From: Calliphora vicina
Lineage: Eukaryota > Arthropoda > Insecta > Diptera > Calliphoridae
Length of the DNA stretch: 64,000 nt
Assembly: GCF_958450345.1 (NCBI RefSeq)
Contig: NC_088782.1
Span: 122,309,980 to 122,373,979, forward strand
Direction: 5' to 3'
A program made the position numbers and the translations under genes. Under the pieces are notes generated by a model that was not told the origin of the DNA, ran no database searches, and was given only the letters and a program-made list of their open reading frames with translations. Shown piece by piece: positions 12,551 to 25,600 of this stretch (its first letter is position 1; every line of letters starts with the position of its first letter).

Positions 12551-12980
12551 AAGGCTATAAAATATCACATATTAGGTCTTTATAAATTCCCAATTTAACA
12601 CCAATCTTTGTTCGTTGAAAGAGTCCTTATAAATTTACAATTTAGCTGCTATCTTTGATATTTTAATGTTACTTTTCACTGTGTTATTTTCTTTATAAAA
12701 AGATTTCAAAGTGAAAGCAACAAAAATTATAAAGACAAAATATAACACATGTGTGTGAAAAAAACCTAAATATTTAAGCAAGTTATTTTCCTAATTTGAT
12801 GAAACCAATTTTACTCTTTCTCCACAAAAAAACCTGACACATTTAAAATTCCATAACCGTCCAGCAGCAGCCAAGCAAAATAGTAACTAAAAGAGGAGTT
12901 ACAATTTGTATTTTTACTTTAAAATAAAGTATAATTTAAGGGTTTAAATACAGAAAAATACACTTTAACCACAAACATTA

Positions 12981-12997
12981 AAGCATATTTTTGGATG
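12981..12997 (-). promoter_or_regulatory. Su(Hw)-like motif 5
   Basis: The plus strand reads AAGCATATTTTTGGATG. Confidence 0.45.
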
Positions 12998-13141
12998 CTA
13001 CAATAAATCTTAAAAATTTAGTGCCTATTTTGAGGCTTAACGAAACCACAATGCTGGCAACACAAATTGTTTTTGGGGTTATTAAAGTGTTTTAGGAATA
13101 TTAATGTAAATTTCTTTTAAAAACGTGTAGTAAGGAAATTC

Positions 13142-13160
13142 AAAGCATACTTTTGGGGGC
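13142..13160 (-). promoter_or_regulatory. Su(Hw)-like motif 6
   Basis: The plus strand reads AAAGCATACTTTTGGGGGC, one of the closest matches to the consensus. Confidence 0.6.
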
Positions 13161-14640
13161 TTCCCAAAGCCAAAGCAATAAAAGTAAGTAGTTAAACATT
13201 CCTGGGAGAAAGAATTTAGATGAATGAAAGTAGTGTCATTTGTTTAAAAGTTTAATCAAGCGAAAATTTAATATATTAAAAAAAATTTAAGAATTTCCAT
13301 TACGAAAAATTATATATAACAAACTAGGATGGTGACACCAAATTTTGTCATTTAATTGAAATATCAGCAACATGTTCCTTATCTTCTTTGTTTAAATCTC
13401 TAAATATTTTACTTTTTTTTATCAATTTCAATCAGAGTTTTTATTGTTTAACCTCCAAGCAATGTTAAATATGCTATTATTTATTATATCTGTAATATAT
13501 TTCATTATTAATCCCACAAACAACACTAAAAAACCTTTAATTTATTGTTCAAAAAATTTAACTACTTTCTCGTAATTTAATTTTGTATTTTATTTTGAAA
13601 TGACTGGGTGGCTGGCTGGTTGGTTGGTTGTTTGGCTGCCTTTGTGTATGTTACATTATTATTAAATATTACGTATACTTCTACAGCCTAAACAATATGC
13701 TATGATTTAATGACTTTTTATTGCTGTTGTGTGTTGCCTTTGCTGTTGTAGTTATAAGAGTTCGTTTGAATTTTTGTTGCTGCCAAGTTTCCGTTTGGAC
13801 TATTATGGCAATAAAAACAACAATAAAACTGTAACAGCAAAAACAAAAACAACAGCAAAGAAAATTAAATAATAAATACTAAGAAGGAAAACAATACGAC
13901 AACAAAGAAAAACTTTAATAAAAACAAAAGCAACAACAACAACAACGAAAACAAACACCACCAATAAAAACTCATATAATAATAACAAAAACAACAACAA
14001 TAAGACAACAAAAGGTCAATGTTTTTGAATGTGTTGTAAATATTGTATTATTATAACTCATACGTTCAGTATGAATGCAGTATATTTTTAGGGAGTGTTT
14101 GCTTTAATACCAAAATACATGGCCTACTTTAAGGCTGTGTTTGTTAGGAATTTCCATGTTTATATGCTTATTACTAATTAAACTATAGACATATAGAAAA
14201 TATACAGATTTTTTTTCTATTTCATTTCTGTTTCTCCTGTAGAAATCGCTTAATTAAGGTAAAATTTTCTTAAGGTTGTGTTTAAGTATTCTTTTGCTAA
14301 TGTTTGATTTGTGTTTCCGTTTGTAATTATAATAATACATAAGGTGTAAGTGTATGTTTGCTAGTTAAATGTGGAAGAAGCAGGTTAGCTCTTGTATTTA
14401 GCAATTAAAATTTTGTTATTTATAACTGAAATCGAAATTATAGGCTGTTAAAGGCAAATATTACGACTACGTGTTAAGAAATATTTAACAATAAAAGAGG
14501 TTTTATTAAAAAAAAAAAGAAAGGAAGAAGAAGCCAAGTTAGCAACAAAGAATTCATTGAATTGTAAGTAAAAAGTTGTGAAATCAAGAAATCAGCGATG
14601 TGTAAGGAATGTACAGTAAAGCTGTATTTTCTGTAGCTGT

Positions 14641-16770
14641 AGTTTAGCCTCAATCGTTAGTTTTTAGAAAGGACTTAATGAATGTTGATTAATTTCCAGT
14701 TTAGCTTTAATCATAAGTGTTCAATCATAGGTGTTTCTTAGTCACATTTTAGCTTTCATCATAGGTCTTTAGATAGTTCAATTTTAGCTTCAATCGTAGG
14801 TCTTTAGAAAGTTCAATTTTAGCTTCAATCGAAAGTCTTTAGATTTCAGCTTCAATTGCAGGTCTTTTTAAAGTTCAATTTTAGCATCAATCGTAGGTCT
14901 TTATGGAGTTCACTTTTAGCTTCAATCGTAAAATTTTCTTTACATCGTAAAATTTTAGCTTCATTCTTAGGTCTTTTTATAGTTCAATTTTAGCTTGAAT
15001 CTTAGGTCTTTATGGAGTTAAATTTTAGCTTCAATCGTAGGTCTTTATGGAGCTCAATTTTAATTTCAATCGTAGGTCTTTATGGAGTTCAAGCTTAGCT
15101 TCAATCGTAGGTCTTTATGGAGTTTAATTTTAGCTTCAATCGTAGGTCTTTATGGAGTTCAATTTTAGCATCAATCGTAGGTCTTTATGGAGTTCACTTT
15201 TAGCTTCAATCGTGGGTCTTTACATCGTAAAATTTTAGCTTCATTCTTAGGTCTTTTTAGCTTCAATCGTGGGTCTTTGCATCGTAAAATTTTAGCTTCA
15301 TTCTTAGGTCTTTTTAGCTTCAATCGTAGGTCTTTAAGTAGTTCAATTTTAGCTTCAATCGTAGGTCTTTAAGTAGTTCAATTTTAGCTTCAATCGTAGG
15401 TCTTTAAGTAGTTCAATTTTAGCTTCAATCGTAGGTCTTTATGGAGCTCAATTTTAATATCAATCGTAGGTCTTTATGGTGTTCAGTTTTAGCTTCAATC
15501 TTAGGTCTTTATGGAGTTAAATTTTAGCTTCAATCGTAGGTCTTTATGGAGCTCAATTTTAATTTCAATCGTAGGTCTTTATGGAGTTAAAGCTTAGCTT
15601 CAATCGTAGGTCTTTATGGAGTTTAATTTTAGCTTCAATCGTAGGTCTTTATGGTGTTTAATTTTAGCTTCAATCGTAGGTCTTTATGGAGTTTAATTTT
15701 AGCTTCAATTGTAGGTCTTTATGGAGGTAAATTTTAATTTGAATCGTAGGTCTTTATAGAGTTAAATTTTAATTTCAATCGTAGGTCTTTATGGTGTTTA
15801 ATTTTAGCTTCAATCTTAGGTCTTTATGGAGTTAAATTTTAGCTTCAATCGTAGGTCTTTATGGAGCTAAATTTTAATTTCAATCGTAGGCCTTTATAAA
15901 GTTAAAGTTTAGCTTCAATCGTAGGCCTTTATAAAGTTAAAGTTTAGCTTCAATCGTAGGTCTTTATGGTGTTTAATTTTAGCTTCAATCTTAGGTCTTT
16001 ATGGAGCTCAATTTTAATTTTAATCGTAGGTCTTTATGGAGTTAGAGTTTAGCTTCAATCGTAGGTCTTTATGGTGTTTAATTTTAGCTTCAATCGTAGG
16101 TCTTTATGGAGGTAAATTATAATTTCAATCGTAGGTCTTTATGGAGTTAAAGTTTAGCATCAATCGTAGGTCTTTATGGAGTTTAATTTTAGCTTCAATC
16201 GTAGGTCTTTAGATCGATCAAATTTAGCTCCTATCGTAGGTCTTTAAGTAGTTCAATTTTAGCTCCAATCGTAGGTCTTTAGGGAGTTAAATTTTAGCTT
16301 CAATCGTAGGTCTTTAGATCGATCAAATTTAGCTCCTATCGTAGGTCTTTAAGTAGTCCAATTTTAGCTCCAATCGTAGGTCTTTAGGGAGTTAAATTTT
16401 AGCTTCAATCGTAGGTCTTTATGGAGTTAAATTTTAATTTCAATCGTAGGTCTTTATGGAGTTAAATTTTAGCTTCAATCGTAGGTCTTTATGGAGTTAA
16501 AGTTTAGCTTCAATCGTAGGACTTTAGATAGCTCAATTTTAGCTTCAATTCTAGGTCTTTACATAGCCCAAATTTAGCTCCTATCGTAGGTCTTAAGATT
16601 GTTAAATTTTAGCTTCAATCTTAAGTCTTTCTATAGTTAAATGGAGTTCAATTTTAGCTACAATCGTAGGTCTTTATTGAGTTCAGTTCTAGCTACAATC
16701 GTAGGTCTTTATATACTTAAAATTTATCTTCACTTGTAGGTCTTTTTTATAGTCCCAATTTATCTTCAAT
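14641..16770. repeat. 35-bp satellite, block 2
   Basis: About 60 copies of the same 35-bp unit as at 10941-12550, in the same orientation. Sub-variants such as GGAGCTCAATTTTAATTTC and TAGATCGATCAAATTTAGCTC recur at intervals, for example the latter pair at 16210 and 16316. A shortened 62-bp composite is duplicated around 15213-15330. The 2.1-kb gap between the two blocks carries no trace of the unit, so the blocks were split by later insertion or were seeded separately. Confidence 0.95.
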
Positions 16771-17114
16771 CCTTTCAAAACTATAATTTTTAGTTGTATG
16801 ATCATAAATTTATCCTATTTGACGGAATTTTAATAATATTGTATTCTTTAATTGACTTCAACCTGGCTGTCTATTTTTCAACGTTTTTTAAAAAAAAAAA
16901 AAATGAAAAGCAACCATATTTGCTAAATGTGTCATAAACTTTTGATTGAAACATGTCATAAAAGTTCATAACCTATAAAAACTAGTTAAAACTTATTTAT
17001 TGTAACCATGTTTTAAAAACAATATGTATTTTATATTTTCTCTAACTTTTTACTTGTTCTAAAACACTAACATACTTCTACACTACACTTTCTTGTTCTC
17101 GTAACAACACAACA

Positions 17115-17131
17115 ATGCATACTTTTAGGCT
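17115..17131 (-). promoter_or_regulatory. Su(Hw)-like motif 7
   Basis: The plus strand reads ATGCATACTTTTAGGCT, essentially the known consensus (TGCATACTTTTAGGC). Confidence 0.65.
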
Positions 17132-17703
17132 AAAAAACACACAAGAGTAACTTTCGCTCTAACCTATAAAAAGTTTGATCAATAACTTTTCTTATATTTT
17201 TCTATTTTTATTAAACTTTTGTTTTTACTATTAAAGTTAATTTTTTTTAAAAAAAAAAATATATAGAAAATGTAACACAATCAAACTTAGAAAAATACTA
17301 AAACGCTATTAAAGTTATTTTATAATTAGTTGAATGTTTTTTTTTTTTTTGTTTTAAATTAATTTTTCAATTTCTAATAAAGTGTAAAAATGCTTGTAAT
17401 TTCCTACTAGTAGTGATTTATTAACTGGAAATGCATTACTTTTACATTGGCCAGCCAGTTTTATATATTGGTTGCCAAGCCAGAGTTTTAAAAATAAGGC
17501 AATTTATCTTTTTTTTTTCTTGCATTCAATTTACTAAAAGATTTTCTCTATTTTTTTTTTTTTAGTTTCATTTACTTCTATGCTTTTTCTTTTCTAAGTG
17601 TATGATTTTTTACTTTGGTTGGTTGGTGTTTGCTGTTTTCTAACCAACACCTGCTGTCAATTTAAAATTACAAACCACTAAATAAATATAAGCTTACGTC
17701 ATG

Positions 17704-17723
17704 CCTCCTATAAGTATGCTTTA
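17704..17723 (+). promoter_or_regulatory. Su(Hw)-like motif 8
   Basis: Reads CCTCCTATAAGTATGCTTTA, about 90 bp before the 12-bp array begins. Confidence 0.5.
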
Positions 17724-17810
17724 GTTTGGAAATGAAATTATTTAGAAGATATAAGTAGAAAGGAATGAAAGCTATAAGTGTAAAGAAAAATAAACAAATT
17801 TCTGAAATAA

Positions 17811-19450
17811 ACTAGACTTTAGACTAGACTGGTCTAAAGCCTAGTCTAAATTCTAGTCTAGAGTCTAGTCTAAAGTCTAGTCTAAAGTCTAGTCTAAAGT
17901 CTAGTGTAAAGTCTAATATAAAGTCTTAGACTAATCTAAAGTCTAGTCTAATGTCTAGTCTAATCTAAAGTCTAGTCTAAAGTCTAGTCTAAAGTTTAGT
18001 CTAAAGTCTAGTCTAAAATCTGGTCTAAAGTCTAGTCTAAAGTCTAGTGTAAAGTCTAATATAAAGTCTTAGACTAATCTAAAGTCTAGTCTATATCTAG
18101 TCTAATGTCTAGTCTAGTCTAATTTCTAGTCTAAAGTCTAGTCTAAAATCTAGTCTAAAGTCTAGTCTAAAATCTAGTCTAAAGTCTAGTCTAAAGTCCA
18201 GTCTAAAGTCTAGTCTAAAGTCTAGTCTAATTTCTAGTCTAAAGTCTAGTCTAAAATCTGGTCTAAAGTCTAGTCTAAAGTCTAGTGTAAAGTCTAATAT
18301 AAAGTCTTAGACTAATCTAAAGTCTAGTCTATATCTAGTCTAATGTCTAGTCTAAAATCTAGTCTAAAGTCTAGTCTAAAGTCTAGTCTAGTCTAAATCT
18401 AGTCTAATGTCTAGTCTAGATTTAGTCTAATGTATAGTCTAGAGTCTAGTCTAGAGTCTAGTCTAAAATCTGGTCCAAAGTCTAGTCTAATGTCTAGTCT
18501 AGAGTCTAGTCTAAAATCTGGTCTAAAGTCTAGTCTAAAATCGAGTCTAAAGTCTAGTCTAAAGTCTAGTTTCAATCTAGTCTAATGTCTGGTCTAAAGT
18601 CTAGTCTAAAGTCTAGTCTAAAGTCTAGTCTAAAGTCTAGTCTAAAGTCTAGTTTAAATCTAGTCTAAAGTCTAGTCTAAAATCTAGTCTAAAGTCTAGT
18701 CTAAAGTCTAGTCTAATGTCTAATGTCTAGTCTAAAATCTAGTCTAAAGTCTAGTCTAAAGTCTAGTCTAATGTCTAGTCTAAAATCTAGTCTAAAGTCT
18801 AGTCTAAAATCTAGTCTAAAGTCTAGTCTAAAATCTAGTCTAAAGTCTAGTCTAAAATCTAGCCTAAAGTCTAGTCTATATCTAGTCTAATGTCTAGTCT
18901 AAAATCTAGTCTAAAGTCTAGTCTAAAATCTAGTCTAAAGTCTAGTCTAAAGACTAGTCTAAAGTCTAGTCTAAATCTAGTCTAATGTCTAGTCTAAAAT
19001 CTAGTCTAAAGTCTAGTCTAAATCTAGTCTAATGTCTAGTCTAAAATCTAGTCTAAAGTCTAGTCTAAAATCTAGTCTAAAGTCTAGTCTAAAATCTAGC
19101 CTAAAGTCTAGTCTATATCTAGTCTAATGTCTAGTCTAAAATCTAGTCTAAAGTCTAGTCTAAAATCTAGTCTAAAGTCTAGTCTAAAGTCTAGTCTAAA
19201 ATCTAGTCTAATGTCTAGTCTAAAGTCTAGTCTAAAATCTAGTCTGAAGTCTAGTCTAAAGTCTAGTCTAAAGTCTAGTCTAAAGTCTAGTCTAAAATCT
19301 AGTCTAAAGTCTAGTCTAAAATCTAGTCTAATGTCTAGTCTAAAATCTAGTCTAAAGTCTAGTCTAAAGTCTAGTCTAAAGTCTAGTCTAAAGTCTAGTC
19401 TAAAATCTAGTCTAAAGTCTAGTCTAGAGTCTAGTCTAAAGTCTAGTGTT
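17811..19450. repeat. 12-bp TCTAGTCTAAAG satellite
   Basis: About 140 copies of a 12-bp unit built from GTCTA words (AGTCTAGTCTAA). Longer periods are overlaid. For example a block containing GTGTAAAGTCTAATATAAAG followed by TCTTAGACTAATC recurs near 17902, 18048 and 18283, and one with AATCTAGCCTAAAGTCTAG near 18856 and 19093. The multiple-of-3 period keeps frames open and yields a Ser-Ser-Leu-Lys repeat; this is a by-product of the period, not evidence of a protein. Confidence 0.95.
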
Positions 19451-19814
19451 TGTTCAATCTAGTTTTTGAAAATATTAACATTTTGTTTATTTCTTTTGAA
19501 AAATTTAAAAAAAAAATCACAAACTTGAACAATTTTGTTTCCAAAACAAAGTGTAGGGTACTTAAAAGAAACTTATTCAAGGTTGCTTGCAGTTCGTTAT
19601 TTTTTATACAAAAAAAAAATAAAAAACAACAACTAGTAGTTGTTCTGCTTAAAAAATTGCTACAAAGAAATACTATAACGTCATACGATTTTAAAATAAA
19701 CATTTTTTATCATTTGAGTGCTGTTGTGTTGGTTTTTGTTTGAGTTCGATTCACTCATTCAAAAAATGAAAAAGAAGCAAATCTTTTTTTAGTTTTATGT
19801 ACTTTCTCTTATTT

Positions 19815-20451
19815 TTTATACCCTACACCACCATAGTGGGGAGGGTATTATGCGTTTGTGCAGATGTTTGTAACGCCCAAAAATATTAGTCTAACACCCA
19901 CCTTAAAGTATACCGATCGACTTAGAATCACTTTGGTACATATTACTTTTTCGGCCCAAGGACCAAGCCTATTGAAACTGGCTGAAATCGGTCCATTATT
20001 TCACCTATCCCCCATACAAATGTCCCCTCGAAATTGGACTTTATCGGTCATAAATGTTTAATTTATCTATGTATCTACACAAATTTCGCTCCAAATAAGT
20101 TTTATATATACAAAATTCATGTCACCAAATTTTGTTACGATCGGTCCATAATTAGTCATAGCTCCCATATAGACCCGCTTCCGAAAATCACTTTAACGTG
20201 CATAAATCGCTTAAAAATATTGGTAAACACACAAAATTCAACATAGTTAACTTTAATATAGACATAAATCACACGACCTAATTTCATGGTGATCGGTCCA
20301 TAATTGGTCATAGCCCCCATATAAGGCCCACTTCCGAAAATCACTCAAAAATATAAATTATTGAAATTTTAAAAGAAAATTTTTTTTTGCTCTTTTACTT
20401 AGTGTAGGGTATTATATGGTCGGGCTTGACCGACCATACTTTCTTACTTGT
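19815..20451 (-). mobile_element. Dispersed fly element, ACAAGTAAGAAAGTATGGTCGG family
   Basis: Read on the minus strand it opens ACAAGTAAGAAAGTATGGTC, then has the hairpin GGTCGGTCAAGCCCGACC and ATAATACCCTACAC, and it closes with CCCTCCCCACTATGGTGG and TGTAGGGTATAAAA. Inside, a line reading GATCGGTCCATAATTAGTCA followed by AGCTCCCATATA is repeated twice (20138, 20293). From memory this type of non-autonomous element is abundant in muscoid and blowfly genomes; I cannot place it firmly in a superfamily (Helitron-like or MITE). No transposase is encoded. Confidence 0.6.
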
Positions 20452-20519
20452 TTTTTTTTAAATATTCACATTTTTTAAGTATATAAATCTTGAAATAAGC
20501 ACAAAAAAAATAAAAACTG

Positions 20520-20536
20520 TAGCATATTTTTAGGGG
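20520..20536 (-). promoter_or_regulatory. Su(Hw)-like motif 9
   Basis: The plus strand reads TAGCATATTTTTAGGGG. Confidence 0.5.
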
Positions 20537-20997
20537 TTTCTTTTTGTTTTTCCAAAGAGTCTACTTACCTATGCAAAATATATTGACTTTTATTTGATTT
20601 GATTTTGTTATTTTTATCTGCTGCGTTTAAGTGTATGAAATTTCTCTCTGGCTTTTGGTAAAAATTTTGATTTCGCGTGTAGTCGAATTTGTTTAAACAT
20701 TTGTGGTTTTTTTTTTGTTTGTTATATTGTTTAACAGTTTTTGTAACTTACGTCTTATTTGTTGCTTCACATATCACCAGTTTTTGATTACTTAACATTC
20801 GTAAGTTTATTATAAAATTAAATTTAAAAGGAGATTTTTTACACTCCCAAATCGTTGTTTAATTAAGCTCAAAATGCTTGAGAGTTATAAGATAATATGA
20901 AATACCTAAAAAGAAAGTAAAAAAAACATATATAAAATTAATTAGTTTCTTATTTGAAGATATGCTTTATTTTTTGTAATATTTTAAAATTTTTAAT

Positions 20998-21016
20998 CCC
21001 CTAAAAGTAGGCTATG
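20998..21016 (+). promoter_or_regulatory. Su(Hw)-like motif 10
   Basis: Reads CCCCTAAAAGTAGGCTATG; TAGGC replaces TATGC, a variant shared with several other copies here. Confidence 0.5.
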
Positions 21017-21331
21017 ATTTATGATAATTTTTGAATAATTTATGTTTACAATAAAAAAGCTATATTCTGACATATTTAACAGATTACATTATATGTTAAT
21101 CATTTTAAAAAGTTTAACCTTTTTAAAGGTAGACAGGCAATGATTTTTAAATTATTTTTTATGTTTTTTTTACATTTTATTTTGTTCTGGCTCAGCCTAA
21201 CATGTTTGCAGCAGAACAAAGGGTTTAAGATGGATTAAGATAAATATATCAAAGGCATATAGTATAATACTTTATTTTATTTAAAATGTAACGTTTGTAA
21301 ATACATTTAACATACATGCTTAATATTAATC

Positions 21332-21350
21332 ATCCTAAAAGTATGCTTTA
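21332..21350 (+). promoter_or_regulatory. Su(Hw)-like motif 11
   Basis: Reads ATCCTAAAAGTATGCTTTA, a close match to the consensus. Confidence 0.6.
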
Positions 21351-21526
21351 TTTTTATACACTTTTCTAACCTTGTAATATATACTCTATATATATGTTAA
21401 AAGATTTTAGATTTAAATGAATTCAAAAAGGTGGGGTAATGACTGTAAGAAACTTTTGAATTACAGTGTCAGTAATAAGAAAAATATGTAAATGGAAATA
21501 AAAATTAATGATTATACAAAAAAATA

Positions 21527-21610
21527 ACAAGTAAGAGAGCTATATTCGGCTTTTCCGAATCTTCTATAACTTTCACTAAAATATACTTTAAAATAAAAAT
21601 TTTAAATATT
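21527..21610 (+). mobile_element. 5' fragment of the ACAAGTAAGAGAGCTATATTCGG element
   Basis: Reads ACAAGTAAGAGAGCTATATT, then CGGCTTTTCCGAATCTTCTA and AAAATATACTTTAAAATAA, which matches the start of the element at 38348 and the reverse-complemented ends at 52174, 52793 and 53243. The 12-bp array begins directly after it. Confidence 0.6.
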
Positions 21611-21615
21611 TTTTA

Positions 21616-24040
21616 GTCGTCTATAGACTAGACGACTATAGTCTCGTATATAGTTTCGTCTATAGTTTCGTCTATATTCTCGTCTATAGTCTCGTCTATA
21701 GTCCTGTTTATAGTCTCGTCTATAGTCTAGTCTATAGTCTGGTCTATAGTATCGTCTATAGTCTTGTTTATAGCCTCGTCTATAATATCGTCTATAGTCT
21801 CGTCTATAGTATCGTCTATAGTTTCGTCTATAGTCTCGTCTATAGTCTCGTCTATAGTTTCGTCTATATTCTCGTCTATAGTCTGGTCTATAGTATCGTC
21901 CATAGTATCGTCTATAGTATCGTCTATAGTCTCGTCTATAGCATCGTCTATAGTCTCGTCTATAACCTCGTTGTAGTATCGTCTATAGTTTCGTCTATAT
22001 TCTCGTCTATAGTCTGGTCTATAGTATAGTCCATAGTCTCTTCATAGTATCGTCTATAGTATCGTCTATAGTCTCGTCTATAGTCTAGTCTATAGTCTCG
22101 TCGTAGTATCGTCTATAGTATCGTCTATAGTCTCGTCTATAGCATCGTCTATAGTCTCGTCTATAGCATCGTCTATAGCATCGTCTATAGCCTCGTCTAT
22201 AGTCTCGTCTATAGTCTCGTCTATAGTCTCGTCTACAGTCTCGTCTATAGCCTCGTCTATAGCCTCGTCTATAGTCTCGTCTATAGTCTCGTCTATAGTC
22301 TCGTCTATAGTCTCGTCGACAGTCTCGTCTACAGTCTCGTCTATAGTCTCGTCTATAGTCTCGTCGACAGTCTCGTCTATAGTCTCGTCTATAGTCTCGT
22401 CTATAGTCTCGTCTATAGTTTCGACTATAGTTTCGTCTATAGTTTCGTCTATAGTTTCGTCTATAGTCTCGTCTATATTCTCGTCTATAGTCTGGTCTAT
22501 AGTATAGTCCATAGTCTCTTCATAGTATCGTCTATAGTATCGTCTATAGTCTAGTCTATAGTCTCGTCGTAGTATCGTCTATAGTACCGTCTATAGCATC
22601 GTCTATAGCATCGTCTATAGTCTCGTCTATAGTCTCGTCTATAGTCTCGTCTATAGTCTCGTCTATAGTTTCGACCATAGTTTCGTCTATAGTCTCGTCT
22701 ATAGTCTCGTCTATAGTCTAGTCTATAGTCTCGTCGTAGTATCGTCTATAGTATCGTCGTAGTATCGTCTATAGTATCGTCTATAGTCTCGTCTATAGTC
22801 TCGTCTATAGTCTCGTCTATAGTTTCGACCATAGTTTCGACCATAGTTTCGTCTATAGTCTCGTCTATAGTTTCGTCTATAGTTTCGTCTATATTCTCGT
22901 CTATAGTCTCGTCTATAGTCCTGTTTATAGTCTCGTCTATAGTCTAGTCTATAGTCTGGTCTATAGTATCGTCTATAGTCTTGTTTATAGTCTCGTCTAT
23001 AGTATCGTCTATAGTCTCGTCTATAGTCTTGTTTATAGTTTCGTCTATAGTCTTGTTTATAGTTTCGTCTATATTCTCGTCTATAGTCTCTTCATAGTAT
23101 CGTCTATAGTTTCGACCATAGTTTCGTCTATAGTCTCGTCTATAGTCTCGTCTATAGTCTCGTCTATAGTTTCGTCTATAGTTTCGTCTATATTCTCGTC
23201 TATAGTCTCGTCTATAGTCCTGTTTATAGTCTCGTCTATAGTCTAGTATATAGTCTGGTCTATAGTATCGTCTATAGTCTTGTTTATAGTCTCGTCTATA
23301 GTATCGTCTATAGTCTCGTCTATAGTCTTGTCTATAGTTTCGTCTATATTCTCGTCTATAGTCTCTTCATAGTATCGTCTATAGTCTCGTCTATAGTCTC
23401 GTCGTAGTATCGTCTATAGTATCGTCTATAGTCTCGTCTATAGCATCGTCTATAGCATCGTCTATAGCATCGTCTATAGTCTCGTCTATATTCTCGTCTA
23501 TAGTCTGGTCTATAGTATCGTCCATAGTCTCGTCATAGTATCGTCTATAGTCTCGTCTATAGTCTCGTCATAGTATCGTATATAGTATCGTCTATAGTCT
23601 CGTCTATAGTATCGTCTATAGTCTCGTTTATTGTCTCGTCATAATATCGTCTATAGTCTCGTCTATAGTCTCGTCTATAGTCTCGTTTATAGTCTCGTCA
23701 TAGTATCGTCTATAGTTTCGTCTATAGTCTCGTCTATAGTCTGGTCTATAGTATCGTCTATAGTCTCGTCACAGTATCGTCTATAGTCTCGTCTATAGCA
23801 TCGTCTATAGTCTCGTCTATAGTCTCGTCTATAGCATCGTCTATAGTCTCGTCTATAGTCTCGTCTATAGTCTCGCCTATAATCTCGTCTGTAGTCTAGT
23901 CTATAGTCTCGCTTATAGTCCTGTCTATAGTATCGTAGTCTCGTTTATACTTTCGTCGATAGGCTCTTCTAAAGTCTCGTCTATAGTCTTGTTTATCGTC
24001 GCTTCTATAGTTTCGTCTAAAGTCTCATCGATAATCCAGA
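21616..24040. repeat. 12-bp TATAGTCTCGTC satellite, block 1
   Basis: About 200 copies of TATAGTCTCGTC with frequent TTCGTC, ATCGTC and CATCGTC variants. Larger blocks that contain single out-of-phase units such as TCTCGTCGTAGTATCGTC recur, and one 180-bp stretch with CCTGTTTATAGTCTCGTC is repeated near 21703, 22920 and 23218. Minus-strand frames read as Glu-Thr-Ile-Asp repeats and plus-strand frames as Ser-Ser-Ile-Val; both follow from the 12-bp period. The same unit returns at 41200 (same orientation) and 45815 (inverted). Confidence 0.95.
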
Positions 24041-25600
24041 GTTTTCTCAATTCCATGGACTATTCTCTGTTTTAGTCCTTGGTTTAGTCACTGTTGTAAT
24101 CTGTCTGTTCTGGTCTTTGGTTTAGTTTCCGCTCTCAAGTTTTTTATTAAATCTTTAAATGTCATTAGTTTACTTTAAAATAAATACATTATTTTTAAAT
24201 CTAATTTTTTTATTTACAATATTTTCAAACCCCCCCTTAAAATAGGCAGCTATTTATTTTTCTGTTTTGCAAGTAAACTAAAAGAAATCCTTCACTTTTC
24301 AAAACATTTATATAAAATTACAAACAAAAAACATTCCGATATAACGGTCGTTTTATAACCTCAGCCCCACAACGTGGAAACGTATTGAGTTGAGGTCAAA
24401 GAAACTATTATTTACAACAACTAGCTGCACTTGCAGCTATACAGAAGAATACAGAAAAATCAACTACTTTTGCACTACTACATACCACTAAGACCCTGAT
24501 AAATAGTTTAAGTAAGTCATAGAAAGAGTATGTGCAGCAAGAGAAACTAAACTACCAAGTAAGTACGGCAACTAAGTGAATATTTACAACACAATGTCTT
24601 CAGTATGCGAGTATTTAAGTGTTGCAAGAGGACCAAGTAGTGTGGTGGTAGTATATTGGCGTACAACCATAATTCATCTAGGAGTGTGCATGATACTACA
24701 TACACTCATGAACTTTTGTGCAAAAAGCAAATGTTGTCTATCAATTTGTAGCAATGGGAGGGATGGGAAATACGCAGAGGGAAAATCTGTTTATGTATGA
24801 GCATTTTGTGAACTCCACAGTAATTTGCCACAAGACCAACACGAACTGTTTTGCAAATAAATAAAACAAAAAAAGATAGAAGGAAAAATGAAACAACGCA
24901 AAGCCATAACAGTGAGGCAAAGGACCTTTTATTGCTTGCATGTCCACACTGAATATAAAAAACCAACCAACAACTGAAAACAACAAATTATAGTGTTGTC
25001 GCAATTTTAAATGTGGAATATGATGATGATAGAGACGAGGTGGGATAACATGGTGAGTGGTCAACCGGACACCATTGCCAATGTAAAAAGGATTGACAAT
25101 ATTCTATTTATACAGGATTCTGTTGAAGTGGAGACATGTTATCATTTGGAAACAGTGTAACTCCTTTTAGTTGCTTTAAAGTAAAAACATGCTAAGACAT
25201 GTTTTACTTAGTTGCTCCATATTATTTTACTACTCGTACTCCACAATTACTGTTGTTGCTGTAGCAATAAATTGTGTAACAGAAATATACTTGCAACCAA
25301 CAAAACAACAACAACAACAACTTACTAACAGCAATCAAACAACAAAATGTAGTTTAAAGAAACACAATACTACTACAAGACAAAAAATAAAACTAAAACG
25401 TAACAATGAAAAAAAGAACAAAAAAAAAAAAACAGTTTTGAGATGTATAAATAAATGATGTTCTAGTGAAATGGAAGCGGTAAATAATATACAATTTAAT
25501 AATAAAACAGTAAAATGTGGTCACAATGGACAAAGGATAGTCTTCCTGCTGGAGCATGTTAGAGCATAAATTTATTTTCCATTTTCAGAAGATGCCACTG
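24041..25600. other. Spacer without a supported gene
   Basis: Less AT-rich than most spacers, with several overlapping short open frames that show no convincing protein composition or splice structure. It holds one Su(Hw)-like motif at 24231 and A-rich/AAC-rich tracts at 25300-25435. I cannot support any gene. Confidence 0.5.
24231..24250 (+). promoter_or_regulatory. Su(Hw)-like motif 12
   Basis: Reads CCCCCCTTAAAATAGGCAGC, about 190 bp after the end of the 12-bp array. Confidence 0.4.

Larger units (their letters stand above)
12551..14640. other. Spacer between the two 35-bp satellite blocks
   Basis: AT-rich sequence holding two good Su(Hw)-like motifs (12981, 13142), weaker ones near 13022, 14078 and 14119, and an AAC/AAT-rich microsatellite stretch at 13805-14010 that is open on the minus strand but is low complexity, not a gene. 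Confidence 0.5.
16771..17810. other. Spacer with two Su(Hw)-like motifs
   Basis: AT-rich non-coding sequence between the 35-bp satellite and the 12-bp array. Only the motifs at 17115 and 17704 are recognisable. Confidence 0.5.
20452..21526. other. Spacer with three Su(Hw)-like motifs
   Basis: AT-rich sequence between two dispersed elements. Motifs at 20520, 20998 and 21332 are the only structure seen. Confidence 0.5.

Noticed and set aside
13803..14000. 65-codon Leu/Val/Phe-rich minus-strand frame
   Set aside because: It is the complement of an AAC/AAT microsatellite; apparent membrane character is an artefact.
19893..19912. ACCTTAAAGTATACCG as a further Su(Hw)-like site
   Set aside because: It lies inside the dispersed element at 19815-20451 and lacks the TATGC half; probably a chance match within the repeat.
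24576..25064. Cluster of overlapping short frames on both strands
   Set aside because: Frames overlap each other, none has a convincing start context or domain, and the region reads as ordinary spacer.
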